Shown here: piece after piece, positions 14,483 through 25,107 of the stretch
Numbering within the stretch: position 1 is the first letter of the stretch
How the letters are laid out: each line of letters begins with the position of its first letter
DNA from: Persicimonas caeni
GTDB lineage: Bacteria > Myxococcota_A > Bradymonadia > Bradymonadales > Bradymonadaceae
Direction of reading: 5' to 3'
Assembly: GCF_006517175.1 (NCBI RefSeq)
Contig: NZ_CP041186.1
Span: 1,825,001 to 1,889,000 of the forward strand
Length of the DNA stretch: 64,000 nucleotides
Made by a program: the position numbers and the translations under genes
Notes under the pieces: model-generated
Database searches by the model: none
The model's input: only the letters and a program-made list of their open reading frames with translations
What the model was told of the DNA's origin: nothing

Positions 14483-15317
14483 CCGCCCACAAATACAGCA
14501 CCAGCGGCACGCCGCCGTTGGCTGCGCGCTCCAGCGCCATGAACCCCTTGTCCCAGCCGCCAAACACAATCCGGCTGCACGCGGTCACCACTCCCCAGAA
14601 AGCCATCCACAACAAGACCCAGCGCCACTTTCGCGCCACGATCACGAGGACGGCCAACGAGACGTCCATCAGGCCGATGGCCGTGAGCATTCGACGAGCC
14701 ACCGGCTCGGCCAGCTCGTAGTTGAGCAATTTGTCCGAGGCGACGAGCAGATAGTCGACAAAGCGCGGATGATGGTAGAGCGCCTCGAGGCCATGGATCA
14801 GGAACGTCGACGCGAGGGCGATGCGCAGCAGCCACCTGATGGTCTTCTGGACACGCTCGGCGTCGACGCGCAAAGGCTGGATCAGAAAGGCGAGCGCCAG
14901 CGGCGCCATGTAGCGCACCGCGTGGGCGCCGAGCGCCCAATCGGTAAACGCCGCCCCGCCGCGGTAGGTGTGACCGGCGGCGAGCAGCATGAACCATCCG
15001 GCGACCAGAAGCGGAACCACGCGGCTCCGCGTGACCAAGACGGCCGCCGCCGAAGCCACCATGAACCAGAAGCCGACCTGCTCGACGAGCAACGCCACCG
15101 ACTCGGAGACGCCCCACTCGAAGAAGAGCGTGCCCCCCACGTTAGTCATGTTGAGCGTGGCCCCCCACGCAGCGCCCAGGCACTGCAGAGCCACGATGCC
15201 CCGCAGCGTCCAGAGGACAGCCTCAGAGACAGCCGTCGAGGCTGTCGATGGGTGGGATTGTGGAGACGAAGGCCGCGCAGAGAACGCGCGTTCGACAACA
15301 GAGACCAACGAGGCCAC
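14436..15317 (-). CDS. Polytopic membrane protein of unknown function
   Basis: 293 residues from a GTG at 15317, chosen because TAGGAG lies 5 bases upstream; a longer frame begins at a GTG at 15383, but that codon sits inside a hairpin. About eight hydrophobic helices, with motifs such as AAGHTYRGGAAFTDW and STFLIHGLEALYHHPRFVDY, vaguely recall DoxX-like proteins; I do not recognise the family. Gene order does not reveal a partner: it is convergent with a PAP2 gene (47-base overlap) and downstream of the isomerase gene on the same strand. Inner membrane location is clear; function is not. Confidence 0.68.
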   Translation of the reverse strand: MASLVSVVERAFSARPSSPQSHPSTASTAVSEAVLWTLRGIVALQCLGAAWGATLNMTNVGGTLFFEWGVSESVALLVEQVGFWFMVASAAAVLVTRSRVVPLLVAGWFMLLAAGHTYRGGAAFTDWALGAHAVRYMAPLALAFLIQPLRVDAERVQKTIRWLLRIALASTFLIHGLEALYHHPRFVDYLLVASDKLLNYELAEPVARRMLTAIGLMDVSLAVLVIVARKWRWVLLWMAFWGVVTACSRIVFGGWDKGFMALERAANGGVPLVLYLWAVTSEIPSRRRPDRPA

Positions 15318-15348
15318 ACGGACTCCTACTTCGGATGACGACTCAAAC

Positions 15349-15386
15349 CTAGTGGCAGCCCCAAGAGCTGGGGCGTTCGCCACTAG
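15349..15386. promoter_or_regulatory. Two-tier hairpin upstream of the membrane-protein gene
   Basis: CTAGTGGC (15349-15356) and GCCACTAG (15379-15386) are perfect inverted arms. Inside them GCCCCA and TGGGGC form a second stem around AGAGC. There is no T-tract, so an ordinary terminator for the isomerase gene is doubtful. It could be an operator or a leader structure. Confidence 0.5.
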
Positions 15387-15442
15387 TAAGCCGTCAGGCC
15401 TCGCCGCTATTCCCCGCAGCGGCCTGTGCGTAACGGCGAGCG

Positions 15443-16276
15443 TTACTGCTCTTGCTCGACGACGCTGGCGTCCTCGATGTAGTCGAGGCGCGGAAAGTTC
15501 TTCTTGAGGTACGGAAGCCCCTCTTCCATGGCGAGCTTCTGGTTGGGACCGGTGGGCGGTCCGCCGCCGTAGCCACTATACAGCTTGTCGACGACCTCCA
15601 TGCCCTCGACGACCTTACCCACCGGGGTGAAGTCCTGCTGGTCGAGCGCCGAGTTGTCCCCGTAGTTGATGAACATGTGCGTGGTGCGCGTGGTCGGGTC
15701 GCTCTTGGGGCGCATGCCGGGCCGCTCGGGCGCCTTGGAGCGCTGGGCGAACGAGACGAACCCGCGAGTGTTCGACTTTTTGACCGGGTCGGCCTCGATG
15801 GTCGCTTCTTTCCACGCCTCGTTGACCTTCGGGTGATTGTGGATGCCGAACTGCGCCATGAAGTTGGGCATCACCCGAAAGAACGCGATGCCATCGTAAT
15901 AGCCCGACTTGATGAGGTTGTAGGCGCGATCGGCTCCGTTGGGCGCCCAGTCGCGGCGAAACTCGATGACAAAGTCGCCCTTGGTCGTCTCGAACTTCGC
16001 CTTGAAGGTCTCGGGCGCCTTCTCGTCAAGCTTCGACGGGTCCATGAGCTTCGGATCGGGCTCGCCGAGCTCGACCTCTTCGGCCTTCTCTTCGTCGGCC
16101 GCGGCAGCCTGCTCCTGTTCGGCCGGCTCTTCGGGCTCTTCAGTCTCCTCGGCTTTGTCGGCCTCCGCCTTCTGCTCGGCCGCGGCTTTCTCCTCGGCCT
16201 GCTCCGCCTTCTTGTCGCAGCCCGCCAGCACGACCAGCGCCGCCAAGAGCAGCACCAACCACTTCGTCGTTCTCAT
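15443..16276 (-). CDS. Cyclophilin-type peptidyl-prolyl isomerase lipoprotein
   Basis: 277 residues with GAGGC before the ATG. A lipoprotein signal (LLLAALVVLAG, then Cys20) is followed by a long Glu/Ala/Lys-rich linker (about 22-75) and a cyclophilin domain: TTKGDFVIEF, FFRVMPNFMAQFG and HMFINYGDNSALDQQDFTPV. The enzyme should catalyse proline cis/trans isomerisation during folding of envelope proteins. The usual QGGD after the PNFM motif is QFGIHN here, and the domain has extra loops, so activity may be altered. The charged linker probably spans from the anchored membrane toward substrate. Confidence 0.87.
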   Translation of the reverse strand: MRTTKWLVLLLAALVVLAGCDKKAEQAEEKAAAEQKAEADKAEETEEPEEPAEQEQAAAADEEKAEEVELGEPDPKLMDPSKLDEKAPETFKAKFETTKGDFVIEFRRDWAPNGADRAYNLIKSGYYDGIAFFRVMPNFMAQFGIHNHPKVNEAWKEATIEADPVKKSNTRGFVSFAQRSKAPERPGMRPKSDPTTRTTHMFINYGDNSALDQQDFTPVGKVVEGMEVVDKLYSGYGGGPPTGPNQKLAMEEGLPYLKKNFPRLDYIEDASVVEQEQ

Positions 16277-16355
16277 CGATTTGCCTCACATGTGGGTAAA
16301 AACAACATTCGGGCGGGATTATAACAAAACGATCGTGTGTGGCTATTGGCCTCGA

Positions 16356-17003
16356 TCACTCCTCATGCGTATCACTCAACGGGCGGTCGCTGCCCGGCTT
16401 GCCGCCGGCGAGCGTCTGCTCGTCTTCGTCGGTCGACTCGTGGCCGGTGGCGATTTTGGTCTCGCCGTAGGGATTTTCCTGAGCGGCGATGGAGTCCGGC
16501 TGCCCCTCGACGGGCTTCGATTCGCTCACCGGCTTCTCGCTGCCAGGCTTGCCGCGCGCAAGGGTGCGCTCGTTGGCCTTGGCGGTGTGTTCGAGGGGAC
16601 GCTCCGGCGCTGCGGCGCCCTCGTGGGGGTTGACGAAGAGCTCTTCGTACTCTTCGGGCAGCCGCCTGCGAATACGCTTGGCGACCTCCGGGCTGACCGA
16701 CCGCGACAACACCCGCCCGACCACCTGCGCCGTCTCGCGCGCCAAGCCTCCGTTGAGCCGCTCCTCTTGGCCCACGCGCTGATAAAACATCTCGAGGTTA
16801 TAGTCCCGATTGGGCTTCCGCGTGCAAAGCGCAGCGCGCAGCGCCTCGGGCAACTCCTCGGCCAAGGCCTCTCGGTCCGTGTCGACGAGCACCTCGCCGA
16901 GCACACAGAGAACGGCCTGAGCGACACTCTCGGCGCGCTCCGCCGATTCGAATCCTCCACGGTGACAAATGCTGTCGAGAAACGCGTCGTAAGTCATCTG
17001 CAT
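16356..17003 (-). CDS. DUF2267 protein with repetitive acidic tail
   Basis: 215 residues from ATG 17003, chosen because GAGGAA lies 6 bases upstream; a second ATG at 17030 lacks one. Residues 1-125 match DUF2267 (TYDAFLDSICHRGGFESAER, then LAEELPEALRAAL), a soluble helical domain of unknown function with paired similar halves. The tail contains two copies of a short unit (TLARGKPGSEKPVSES and TLAGGKPGSDRPLSDT), a recent internal duplication, and is predicted disordered. It is divergent from the acyltransferase gene. No enzymatic role can be assigned. Confidence 0.78.
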   Translation of the reverse strand: MQMTYDAFLDSICHRGGFESAERAESVAQAVLCVLGEVLVDTDREALAEELPEALRAALCTRKPNRDYNLEMFYQRVGQEERLNGGLARETAQVVGRVLSRSVSPEVAKRIRRRLPEEYEELFVNPHEGAAAPERPLEHTAKANERTLARGKPGSEKPVSESKPVEGQPDSIAAQENPYGETKIATGHESTDEDEQTLAGGKPGSDRPLSDTHEE

Positions 17004-17079
17004 TTTTGTTTCCTCTTGGCTGTGGCTCATGGTCCAGCAGGAAAGTGCTGCCAATTGAGCAAAAAGCAAGCCCGTCGAG

Positions 17080-17223
17080 TTTTTGGTTCTTGGTTCTTGG
17101 TTCTTGGTTTCTAGATTCTCTGTGCTGTCTTGAATGTGCGAAGGCCCTGCCACAACGCAAATGAGCTCCAACTCCAGCAAGGCCTCCACGGGACCAAGAA
17201 CCAAAAACCAAGAACCAAGAACC
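17080..17223. repeat. Inverted clusters of a TTCTTGG heptamer
   Basis: GGTTCTT units repeat in tandem at about 17080-17111, and their reverse complement repeats at about 17193-17223, so the two clusters can pair across an 80-base loop. They lie in the divergent promoter gap 17004-17280. No gene is seen in the loop. Confidence 0.7.
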
Positions 17224-17280
17224 GCTCATCAGGCTGCCACTTCCAGCAACCCAACAGCCACAACACCCCCAAAGCATGCC

Positions 17281-18645
17281 ATGGAATCCACACTTTCGAG
17301 CGTCGACACTGCCTGGTACCGCCTCGACTCGCCCAACGATCCGGCCGATATCATCGGCGTGCTCATCTTCGACGGCCAAGTCGACTACGACCGCTTGCGC
17401 GCGACCATCGAGACCCGCTTCTTGCACTTCGAGCGGTTTCGCCAACGCATCGACGACTCGGGCATCGGGAGGCCACAATGGCGCGACGATCCCGAGTTCT
17501 CTCTCGACGACCACCTCCAACGCATCGAGCTCCCCGAGCCCGCCGACCGCGCTGCGCTGCAGGACAAGATCGGCGAGTTGATGAACTCGCCGCTCGACAA
17601 GCGTAAACCCCTGTGGCGCATCTATCTGGTCGACAACTACGAGGAGGGCTCGGCGCTCATCGCTCAGTTGCACCACTGCATGGGCGACGGGTTTGCGCTC
17701 GCCCATGTCTTGTTGCGACTCGCCGACCACGACCCGGACGCGCCCTGGCCGTCGCACTCCGACATCGAGGAAGTTCGCGCCGGCGAAGACGTCCACGAGC
17801 ACCGCTGGTTTCGCGACGTGGTGCTCGACAAGGTCGAGGATTTGGCCAAGCACCCGTCCCATGCGACCGATATGGCCAAGAAGGTCCAGAAGACCGCCTC
17901 CGCGCTCGGCCACCTGGTCATGATGCCCTTCGACCCGCCGACTATGCTCAAACGCGAGCCCACCGGCCAAAGACGCGTCTCCTGGTCCGATGGCATCTCG
18001 TTGCAGCGCGTCAAAGACATCGCCCACGGCTTCGGCGGCACCGTCAACGACGTGCTCATGGCCGCGCTCACCGGCGCCTACCGCCGCTATCTGATCGAGC
18101 GCGGCGACAACGTCGACGACCGCGACATTCGCGCGCTCGTGCCGGTCAACCTGCGCCCGGTGCGCCGCGTCGAGGACATGCCCGACGAACTCGGCAACCA
18201 CTTCGGCCTGGTCTTCTTGACGCTGCCGGTCACCGAGGCGACCGCCGCCGGGCGCCTGCGTCGGGTCAAAGAGTGCATGGACGAGCTCAAAAAGAGCCCC
18301 GAGGCCTTCATCCTCTTCGAGGTCTTCAACCTCGCCGGGCACACCCCCGAGATGGTCGAGCACCTGGTCGCCGACACCTTCGGCAAAAAGGCCTCCACGG
18401 TCGTCACCAACGTCCCCGGCCCCCGCGAGCCACTGTATCTGGGTGGCCGCGAGGTCACCGACCTGATGTTCTGGGCGCCCCACCCCGCCCGGTTGGGAAG
18501 CAATGCGAGCATCATCAGCTACAACGGCGTGGTCCGTGTGGGCGTGCGCGGCGACGAGAATGTGCTGCCCGATCCCGAAAAGGTGGTGGGGTATTTTGAC
18601 GAGGAGTTCGATGGTTTGGAGAATATGTCGGATCGCAAGCCGTAG
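17281..18645 (+). CDS. Wax ester synthase/diacylglycerol acyltransferase (WS/DGAT)
   Basis: 454 residues, the typical family length. It carries the catalytic HHxxxDG motif as HHCMGDG (about residues 131-137), plus the conserved NDVLMA, PVNLRP and TNVPGP blocks. These enzymes transfer acyl-CoA to fatty alcohols or diacylglycerol, making storage wax esters or triacylglycerol at the inner face of the membrane. The start is the first ATG that fits the family N-terminus (MESTLSSVDTAWYRLDSP); no strong ribosome-binding site is visible. It is followed by a dispersed repeat and then the thiC riboswitch, so it appears monocistronic. Confidence 0.92.
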   Translation: MESTLSSVDTAWYRLDSPNDPADIIGVLIFDGQVDYDRLRATIETRFLHFERFRQRIDDSGIGRPQWRDDPEFSLDDHLQRIELPEPADRAALQDKIGELMNSPLDKRKPLWRIYLVDNYEEGSALIAQLHHCMGDGFALAHVLLRLADHDPDAPWPSHSDIEEVRAGEDVHEHRWFRDVVLDKVEDLAKHPSHATDMAKKVQKTASALGHLVMMPFDPPTMLKREPTGQRRVSWSDGISLQRVKDIAHGFGGTVNDVLMAALTGAYRRYLIERGDNVDDRDIRALVPVNLRPVRRVEDMPDELGNHFGLVFLTLPVTEATAAGRLRRVKECMDELKKSPEAFILFEVFNLAGHTPEMVEHLVADTFGKKASTVVTNVPGPREPLYLGGREVTDLMFWAPHPARLGSNASIISYNGVVRVGVRGDENVLPDPEKVVGYFDEEFDGLENMSDRKP

Positions 18646-18654
18646 CTTGATGGC

Positions 18655-18866
18655 GCCCCAACCGACCCCAAGGCAAGCCTTGGGGCTGCACCGGCGAAGG
18701 CTCCGCTCGGGGCAAGCCCCGGCTCCGCTTTTCGCTACGCGATCAACTGGCCCAAACGGAGCGGCCGCTTGCTGCCCGCGGAGTTCGCCGCGCTGTTTGC
18801 GGCGCCCGTTCAGCCCCGCGGGCTTGCCCCGGGGTTTGGCGGCCAGCAACCATATACCTTGTTGAC
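18655..18866 (+). repeat. Dispersed intergenic repeat, copy A (two blocks)
   Basis: Block 1 (about 18663-18745) holds the nested palindrome CCCCAAGG-CAAG-CCTTGGGG and GGGGCAAGCCCC. Block 2 (about 18765-18860) starts CCGCTTGCTGCCCGCGGAG and ends CAGCAACCAT. Both blocks recur, on the opposite strand and in swapped order, at 25590-25915. No coding function. Confidence 0.75.
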
Positions 18867-18905
18867 ATCCGCCAGCCCGGTACCTACCGTCCGTCACGTC
18901 AATAG

Positions 18906-20751
<1,846 letters not shown>

Positions 20752-22230
20752 TCAGATCCTCGCCCCGAACTGCCAGGTGTCGTCGGCCGGCTCGTCGCCG
20801 CGCACCGCCTCCAGCGTGCGCTTGGCCTCGAATTGGGTCAGCCAATCGGGGTCATCGCGCATCGCCTCGAAGGTGGGCGTCATCTGGCGCACAAGCGCCC
20901 CCAGGTTCTGGAACGCGCGCAGCGCCGCCCGTCGCACCTCCGGGTGCTCGTCCTCCAGGGCGTGAGCCAGCGTCGGGAGTTCTTCGAGCGCGGCATCGCC
21001 CATGCGCCCCAGCGCAAAGAGCGCCGTGGAGCGCGTGGGCGCTTCGGGAGCTTTGACCAGCTCGGCGAGCCGGGGCACCGCGTCGGCGGCCGTCGTGCCC
21101 ATCCACCCGATGGCGGCGGCAGCGCCGCGGCACACCGCCGCCGAGTTGTCCTCCAGGGCATACTCGAGCGCGCGCAACGCCGGACGGTAGCGGCGGTCCC
21201 CCGAAGCCAAGAAGATCCCCAGGCACAGGGCGGCGGTCTGGCGAATCCGCGAGCAGTCGACGAAGAGCGAGCGCTTGAGGTTGGCCAGCGCATCGTCGGG
21301 GTCGGGGCCGATGGCAACCAACGCATCGGCGATGGCGCGGCGTACCGCCTCGTTGCGGTCGCCGAACCGCTCGAAGAGCCGCTCGCTGGCCGGCCGAGCG
21401 TGGGCGCCGAGCCCCTCGATGATGCGCGCTGCGTGCAGACGCTCGCGGCTCTTGCCCTCCCTCAGATGCACACACACTTTGTCGAGCGCGAGCTGAGAAA
21501 TGCGCTCGAGAAGATGGTCCGATTGGGTCGGCACCAGCGAACCGTCGGCGCCCTCGGGGTGCGGGTCGACCAACTCCTGGACCACCTCGCGCAAAGCAGC
21601 GAGGGCCGCCGAACGCACCGTCGGACTGTCGTCGTCGAGCAGGCGCAGGACCTCGTCGACCGCTTCGTCGCCCAGCACTTGTCCCGCCGCCCGCACCGCC
21701 GAGGCCCGCACTCGAAAGTCGAGGTGGTACAACATCTCGTAAATCGCCTGCCTGGCCGGATGTGCTTCTTCGCCCAGCAGTGTCAGGTCGTCGAGCGCTC
21801 GCTCCAGGGTGGCGATGTCGGTGCTTCGGGCCAGCGTGGCGGCCAAATCTTGCGGATCGCGGCGCAACCTGCGCCAAATATGCATGACTCCGCACCACTC
21901 CGAATGCGTCATCTGCACGCCCATCTTGGCGGGCAGGCGCCCAAACGGCCACCAGTCGGGCACCCCACTCTGGCGCTCCAAGTGGTCGAGAATCGCCGCG
22001 CGCAGCCACTCGGGCTCGATACGATCCCAGTGGCCGCCCGTGCTGTACAGGTGCCGGTAGCAAACCGGTGCGACCTCGCGCTCGTAGATCTCGGTCAACT
22101 CGGCGTGGCTAAAGCCCGACTCTTTGAGCACGTGCGCGATCTGGCGCTGTCGCTCCTCCCCAAGCTCCCCGTCGACGAATAACTTCGACAAGGCCTGCCA
22201 CACCGGCAGACGGCGATCGACGTCGAACAT
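20752..22230 (-). CDS. HEAT-repeat protein with N-terminal DUF7079-like domain
   Basis: 492 residues. Residues about 5-85 (RRLPVWQALSKLFVDGELGE through RHLYSTGGHWDRI) resemble DUF7079. From about 130 to 470 the chain is a run of HEAT/armadillo-type helical pairs (for example VRASAVRAAGQVL, VRSAALAALREV, ARIIEGLGAHARP, VCRGAAAAIGWMG and VRRAALRAFQNLG), forming a solenoid for protein binding. No signal peptide or catalytic motif, so it is probably a cytoplasmic scaffold or sensor. Its stop touches the thiC stop (convergent). It lies downstream of the symporter on the same strand, 148 bases away. Confidence 0.8.
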   Translation of the reverse strand: MFDVDRRLPVWQALSKLFVDGELGEERQRQIAHVLKESGFSHAELTEIYEREVAPVCYRHLYSTGGHWDRIEPEWLRAAILDHLERQSGVPDWWPFGRLPAKMGVQMTHSEWCGVMHIWRRLRRDPQDLAATLARSTDIATLERALDDLTLLGEEAHPARQAIYEMLYHLDFRVRASAVRAAGQVLGDEAVDEVLRLLDDDSPTVRSAALAALREVVQELVDPHPEGADGSLVPTQSDHLLERISQLALDKVCVHLREGKSRERLHAARIIEGLGAHARPASERLFERFGDRNEAVRRAIADALVAIGPDPDDALANLKRSLFVDCSRIRQTAALCLGIFLASGDRRYRPALRALEYALEDNSAAVCRGAAAAIGWMGTTAADAVPRLAELVKAPEAPTRSTALFALGRMGDAALEELPTLAHALEDEHPEVRRAALRAFQNLGALVRQMTPTFEAMRDDPDWLTQFEAKRTLEAVRGDEPADDTWQFGARI

Positions 22231-22337
22231 GGCTCCCCCTTAAAGCTGATGCTGCTAATACGTCTCCCCTGCAGTTGAATGTACTTCCGAGGCAGAAACG
22301 GACAATGGGAGGAGCAGAATGAGGAGGGGGGGAGGCC

Positions 22338-22369
22338 GGGAGCCGGAACCGCGTTCGGCCCCGGCTCCC
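22338..22369 (-). terminator. GC-rich hairpin after the symporter gene
   Basis: GGGAGCCGG (22338-22346) and CCGGCTCCC (22361-22369) form a perfect 9-bp stem just after the symporter stop at 22379. No T-tract follows, so intrinsic termination is possible but not certain; it may only protect the 3' end. Confidence 0.45.
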
Positions 22370-22378
22370 AGATTTAGC

Positions 22379-24466
22379 TCAGCCGATCAGCGTCACCACG
22401 ACTCCGTCCCCATCCTCGATGCCGGCCGCGCCGAGCATCTCTTCGGGGAACTCCACGCGCCCCTGATGGGTCGAATCGGCGTCGTCCACACGCGCCTGGA
22501 TCGACTTGAGGCCGCCATGCCAGAAGCCTCGAGCAGCCACGTGGATCAGGTCGCCGGGCTCGGTGCCCAGCTCGTCGCGGTCGATGGGATGCATGCGCAC
22601 GAAGATCTCGTCGGTGCCCTCCACACGGCGGGCCTCCTCGGCCACGGCCTGCAGCTTGAGCTCGATCTTCGCGCCGCCCTCTTTGGGCTCGGCGTCGCCG
22701 GCCTTGAACGCGCGGATGGCGTCCTCTTCGGGGCCGGCGACCAGAAGCGGGCTCTTCTCTTCTTTCTCACGGAACACCAGCACGCCGATGACCGCCAGCG
22801 TGCTGCAGACGACCACGCCGTAGAAGGCGCGCATGTACTTGTAGGCTTTCATGCCCTCGCCGCCCGGCTCGACGCCCTGCGAGAACGGGGCGATGACGTC
22901 GGGGAAGAAGAGCGAGACGATGACCGCCACCACACCGCCGACCAGGGTCAGCAGCGCCGCCTTCTGGTTGTAGCGCGACCAGACCGCGCCCAACACCAGC
23001 GTGACCGCCATGGGCGGGACCACCGCGGCCACGAAGGTGGCGTGGGCCAGGTAGATGGAGTCGAACGTGGCGAAAAGCGGCACCAACACGATGCCGATGA
23101 CCGCGGTCACCAGCGTCGCCCAGCGCGCCATGCGCAGGTCCTCGGCGTCGGCGTGATGCGGCTTGGCGAAGTAGGGGCGCCAGATATCGTTGACCACGAT
23201 GGCCGACACCGCCGTCAACAGCGTATCGGCGGTCGACATCAGCGCCGCAGTAAGCGTCGCCATGACCAGCCCGAAGATGCCCGGGGCGGCCAGAATCGAG
23301 CTGACGATGACGAAAACGTTGTCCGGCGAGGTGTCCGCGGCGATGTCGCCCGTCGAGACCATTGCCTGACCGATCCAACCCACGCCCGACACCGCAATGG
23401 CGGCCAGCGGCATGACCACCAGGATGACCAGGGCGACCGCCTTGCGGCCCTCTTTGACCGAGCGCGCCGACATAAAGCGCATCAGCATGCCCTGGTTCAT
23501 GAAGTAAAACGCCACGCCGCCGACCATCGCGTCCTGCCAGAAACGGCCCATCGTGTGGAAGCCGTCGGGCTCGGTCAGAGGCGCCAGGCCCGCCCGGTGC
23601 GGCCCGGGAAGGTGCTCCCAAAACAGCCCGAAGCCGCCCACGTAGTCGATGCCCACCAGGAACAGGCCCAGACCGACCGCCAGCAGGATAAAGCCCTGCA
23701 TCAAGTCGGTCATGATGACCGAGGTCTGCCCACCGACGGTCACGTACAACGCCGTACAGATGGCCGCCCCGCAGGCCGAATAGAAGATGCTGTAGCCGGT
23801 CAGCGCGTGCAGCGCGGTGCCCAGCGTGTAGAAGTTGATGCCCACGTAGCCGATCAGATAGACCAGCAAGATGAAGGTCGCCGCCGCCCGGGCCTTGTGC
23901 CCGAAACGCCGCTCGAAGTACTCGGGCACCGATTGGATGCGCCCGTAGTAGATGATCGGCAGCCACACGAGCATCCACAGCGGCATCCAGAACCAGTCGT
24001 TCAGGTAGCTCATCGAGCTCGACAGCCCGAAGCTAAAGCCCGCCGAGGCGTATTTGACAAACGAATACGCCCCGATGGTCGTGGCCACACACGACATCGC
24101 CAATAGCCACCCAGAGAAGCGCCTGCCCCCGAAAAAATAATCGGAGCTGGTCTTCGTGAACTTGGCGAAGTAGGCGCCGGCGCCGACGATGCCGGCAAAA
24201 TAGATGAACACCACCGCGATGTCGGCGGTCGTGCCGATGGTGCCCTCCGCGCCGCGGGCGTCTCCGGCCACGGGGAAGGCGCCGACCGAGCCGGCGGCCT
24301 GCAACAGTCCGTGCAGGAGCAGGTAGAAGGCAAAGCCGCCCAACAACAGCGGCAACATCCGGCCCGGCTTACTCAACGCCCCCTTTCGCCAGGCGATGAA
24401 CAACCCGGAAAAGAAGACCAGACCACCGATGCCGTACACATAAAAATAGGGATACCAAAGTTCCAC
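22379..24466 (-). CDS. Sodium/solute symporter (SSS family) with C-terminal extension
   Basis: 695 residues from a GTG at 24466. About 14-15 hydrophobic helices and SSS family blocks (SCVATTIGAYSFVKYASAGF, then MSTADTLLTAVSAIVVNDI) identify a Na+-coupled solute permease of the inner membrane. Substrate class (sugar, proline, acetate or another) cannot be called. After the last helix (about 590) there is a soluble tail of about 100 residues ending in a compact domain (EIFVRMHPIDRDELGTEPGD through EDGDGVVVTLIG) that resembles a small double-psi barrel-like fold and could be regulatory. The gene appears monocistronic. Confidence 0.88.
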   Translation of the reverse strand: MELWYPYFYVYGIGGLVFFSGLFIAWRKGALSKPGRMLPLLLGGFAFYLLLHGLLQAAGSVGAFPVAGDARGAEGTIGTTADIAVVFIYFAGIVGAGAYFAKFTKTSSDYFFGGRRFSGWLLAMSCVATTIGAYSFVKYASAGFSFGLSSSMSYLNDWFWMPLWMLVWLPIIYYGRIQSVPEYFERRFGHKARAAATFILLVYLIGYVGINFYTLGTALHALTGYSIFYSACGAAICTALYVTVGGQTSVIMTDLMQGFILLAVGLGLFLVGIDYVGGFGLFWEHLPGPHRAGLAPLTEPDGFHTMGRFWQDAMVGGVAFYFMNQGMLMRFMSARSVKEGRKAVALVILVVMPLAAIAVSGVGWIGQAMVSTGDIAADTSPDNVFVIVSSILAAPGIFGLVMATLTAALMSTADTLLTAVSAIVVNDIWRPYFAKPHHADAEDLRMARWATLVTAVIGIVLVPLFATFDSIYLAHATFVAAVVPPMAVTLVLGAVWSRYNQKAALLTLVGGVVAVIVSLFFPDVIAPFSQGVEPGGEGMKAYKYMRAFYGVVVCSTLAVIGVLVFREKEEKSPLLVAGPEEDAIRAFKAGDAEPKEGGAKIELKLQAVAEEARRVEGTDEIFVRMHPIDRDELGTEPGDLIHVAARGFWHGGLKSIQARVDDADSTHQGRVEFPEEMLGAAGIEDGDGVVVTLIG

Positions 24467-24556
24467 GATACTGCTTCCGTAAGTTGCGGGACTGCCAAAT
24501 AGACGCCCGATGATATCGCATCGTGAACAGTGCGCAACTCAATCGCAGAACTGTAT

Positions 24557-24640
24557 TTTTCACCGCGGGGCCCCACGGAGATCACGGGGAACATCTTTTG
24601 TTTCTTCCCCGTGTCCCCTGTGTCCCCCGTGGTGATTTTC
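24557..24640. repeat. Hairpin intergenic repeat, copy 1
   Basis: TTTTCACCGCGGGG... and ...CCCCCGTGGTGATTTT form a long imperfect stem, with CACGGGGAA and TTCCCCGTG repeats inside. It lies between the symporter promoter and the end of the LysM gene. A second copy is at 25021-25099. Confidence 0.75.
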
Positions 24641-24654
24641 CTAGCTCGGTTGGC

Positions 24655-24933
24655 CTAGACCTCCCGCTCGAGGCGAGGGATCTGGATTTTGAGGCCGGGG
24701 AACATCTCGTCGGGATCTTCGAGGATGGAGTCGTTGGCGTCCCAGATGCGGCGCCACTGGCTCTCGTCGTCGTAGAATTTTAACGAGATCGACTCCAGCG
24801 TGTCACCTTTTTGGACGGTGTAGGTCTGATGCTCCGGCGTCTGCCGAAACTGCGGCTGGGCGCTCTCGGATTGGTTGGGGTCGAAGACGTTGGGATCGTG
24901 CTCTTTCTTATGCTCTCGGCGCTCTTCGCTCAT
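24655..24933 (-). CDS. Small LysM-domain protein
   Basis: 92 residues, with GGAGGG 5 bases before the ATG. Residues about 38-90 form one LysM module (YTVQKGDTLESISLKFYDDE, then DPDEMFPGLKIQIP), which usually binds peptidoglycan or other N-acetylglucosamine polymers. The N-terminal 35 residues are charged and probably disordered, and there is no signal peptide. Cytoplasmic LysM proteins of this size include YgaU-like and tail/spike-associated ones; neither context is present here. It stands alone between two copies of a hairpin repeat. Confidence 0.85.
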   Translation of the reverse strand: MSEERREHKKEHDPNVFDPNQSESAQPQFRQTPEHQTYTVQKGDTLESISLKFYDDESQWRRIWDANDSILEDPDEMFPGLKIQIPRLEREV

Positions 24934-25020
24934 GGTGTCCCTCCAGGTGTAGTCGAAGCGTGGACGCGCGATTCGTCACACACACAACCTGACCACACCT
25001 GGCGAGGAGTGAAACGGCGT

Positions 25021-25099
25021 GTTTCACCACGGGGGGCACGGAGCTCACGGTGAAGGCCTTTTGTCTTTTCCCCGTGTCCCGGTGCCCCCCGTGGTGAAC
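25021..25099. repeat. Hairpin intergenic repeat, copy 2
   Basis: GTTTCACCACGGGGGGCACGG pairs with CCGTGTCCCGGTGCCCCCCG and GTGGTGAA across a short loop (AGCTCACGG to TTTTCC). It is closely similar to the copy at 24557-24640, and together they bracket the LysM gene. Confidence 0.78.
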
Positions 25100-25107
25100 A
25101 CCTGACG

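Noticed and set aside
15318-15383. GTG at 15383 as start of the membrane-protein gene
   Set aside because: It lies within a perfect hairpin and lacks a ribosome site; the internal GTG at 15317 has TAGGAG upstream.
22319-24106. A 595-codon plus-strand frame opposite the symporter
   Set aside because: Arg/His/Asp-rich shadow of a strongly supported gene; no ribosome site and no family.
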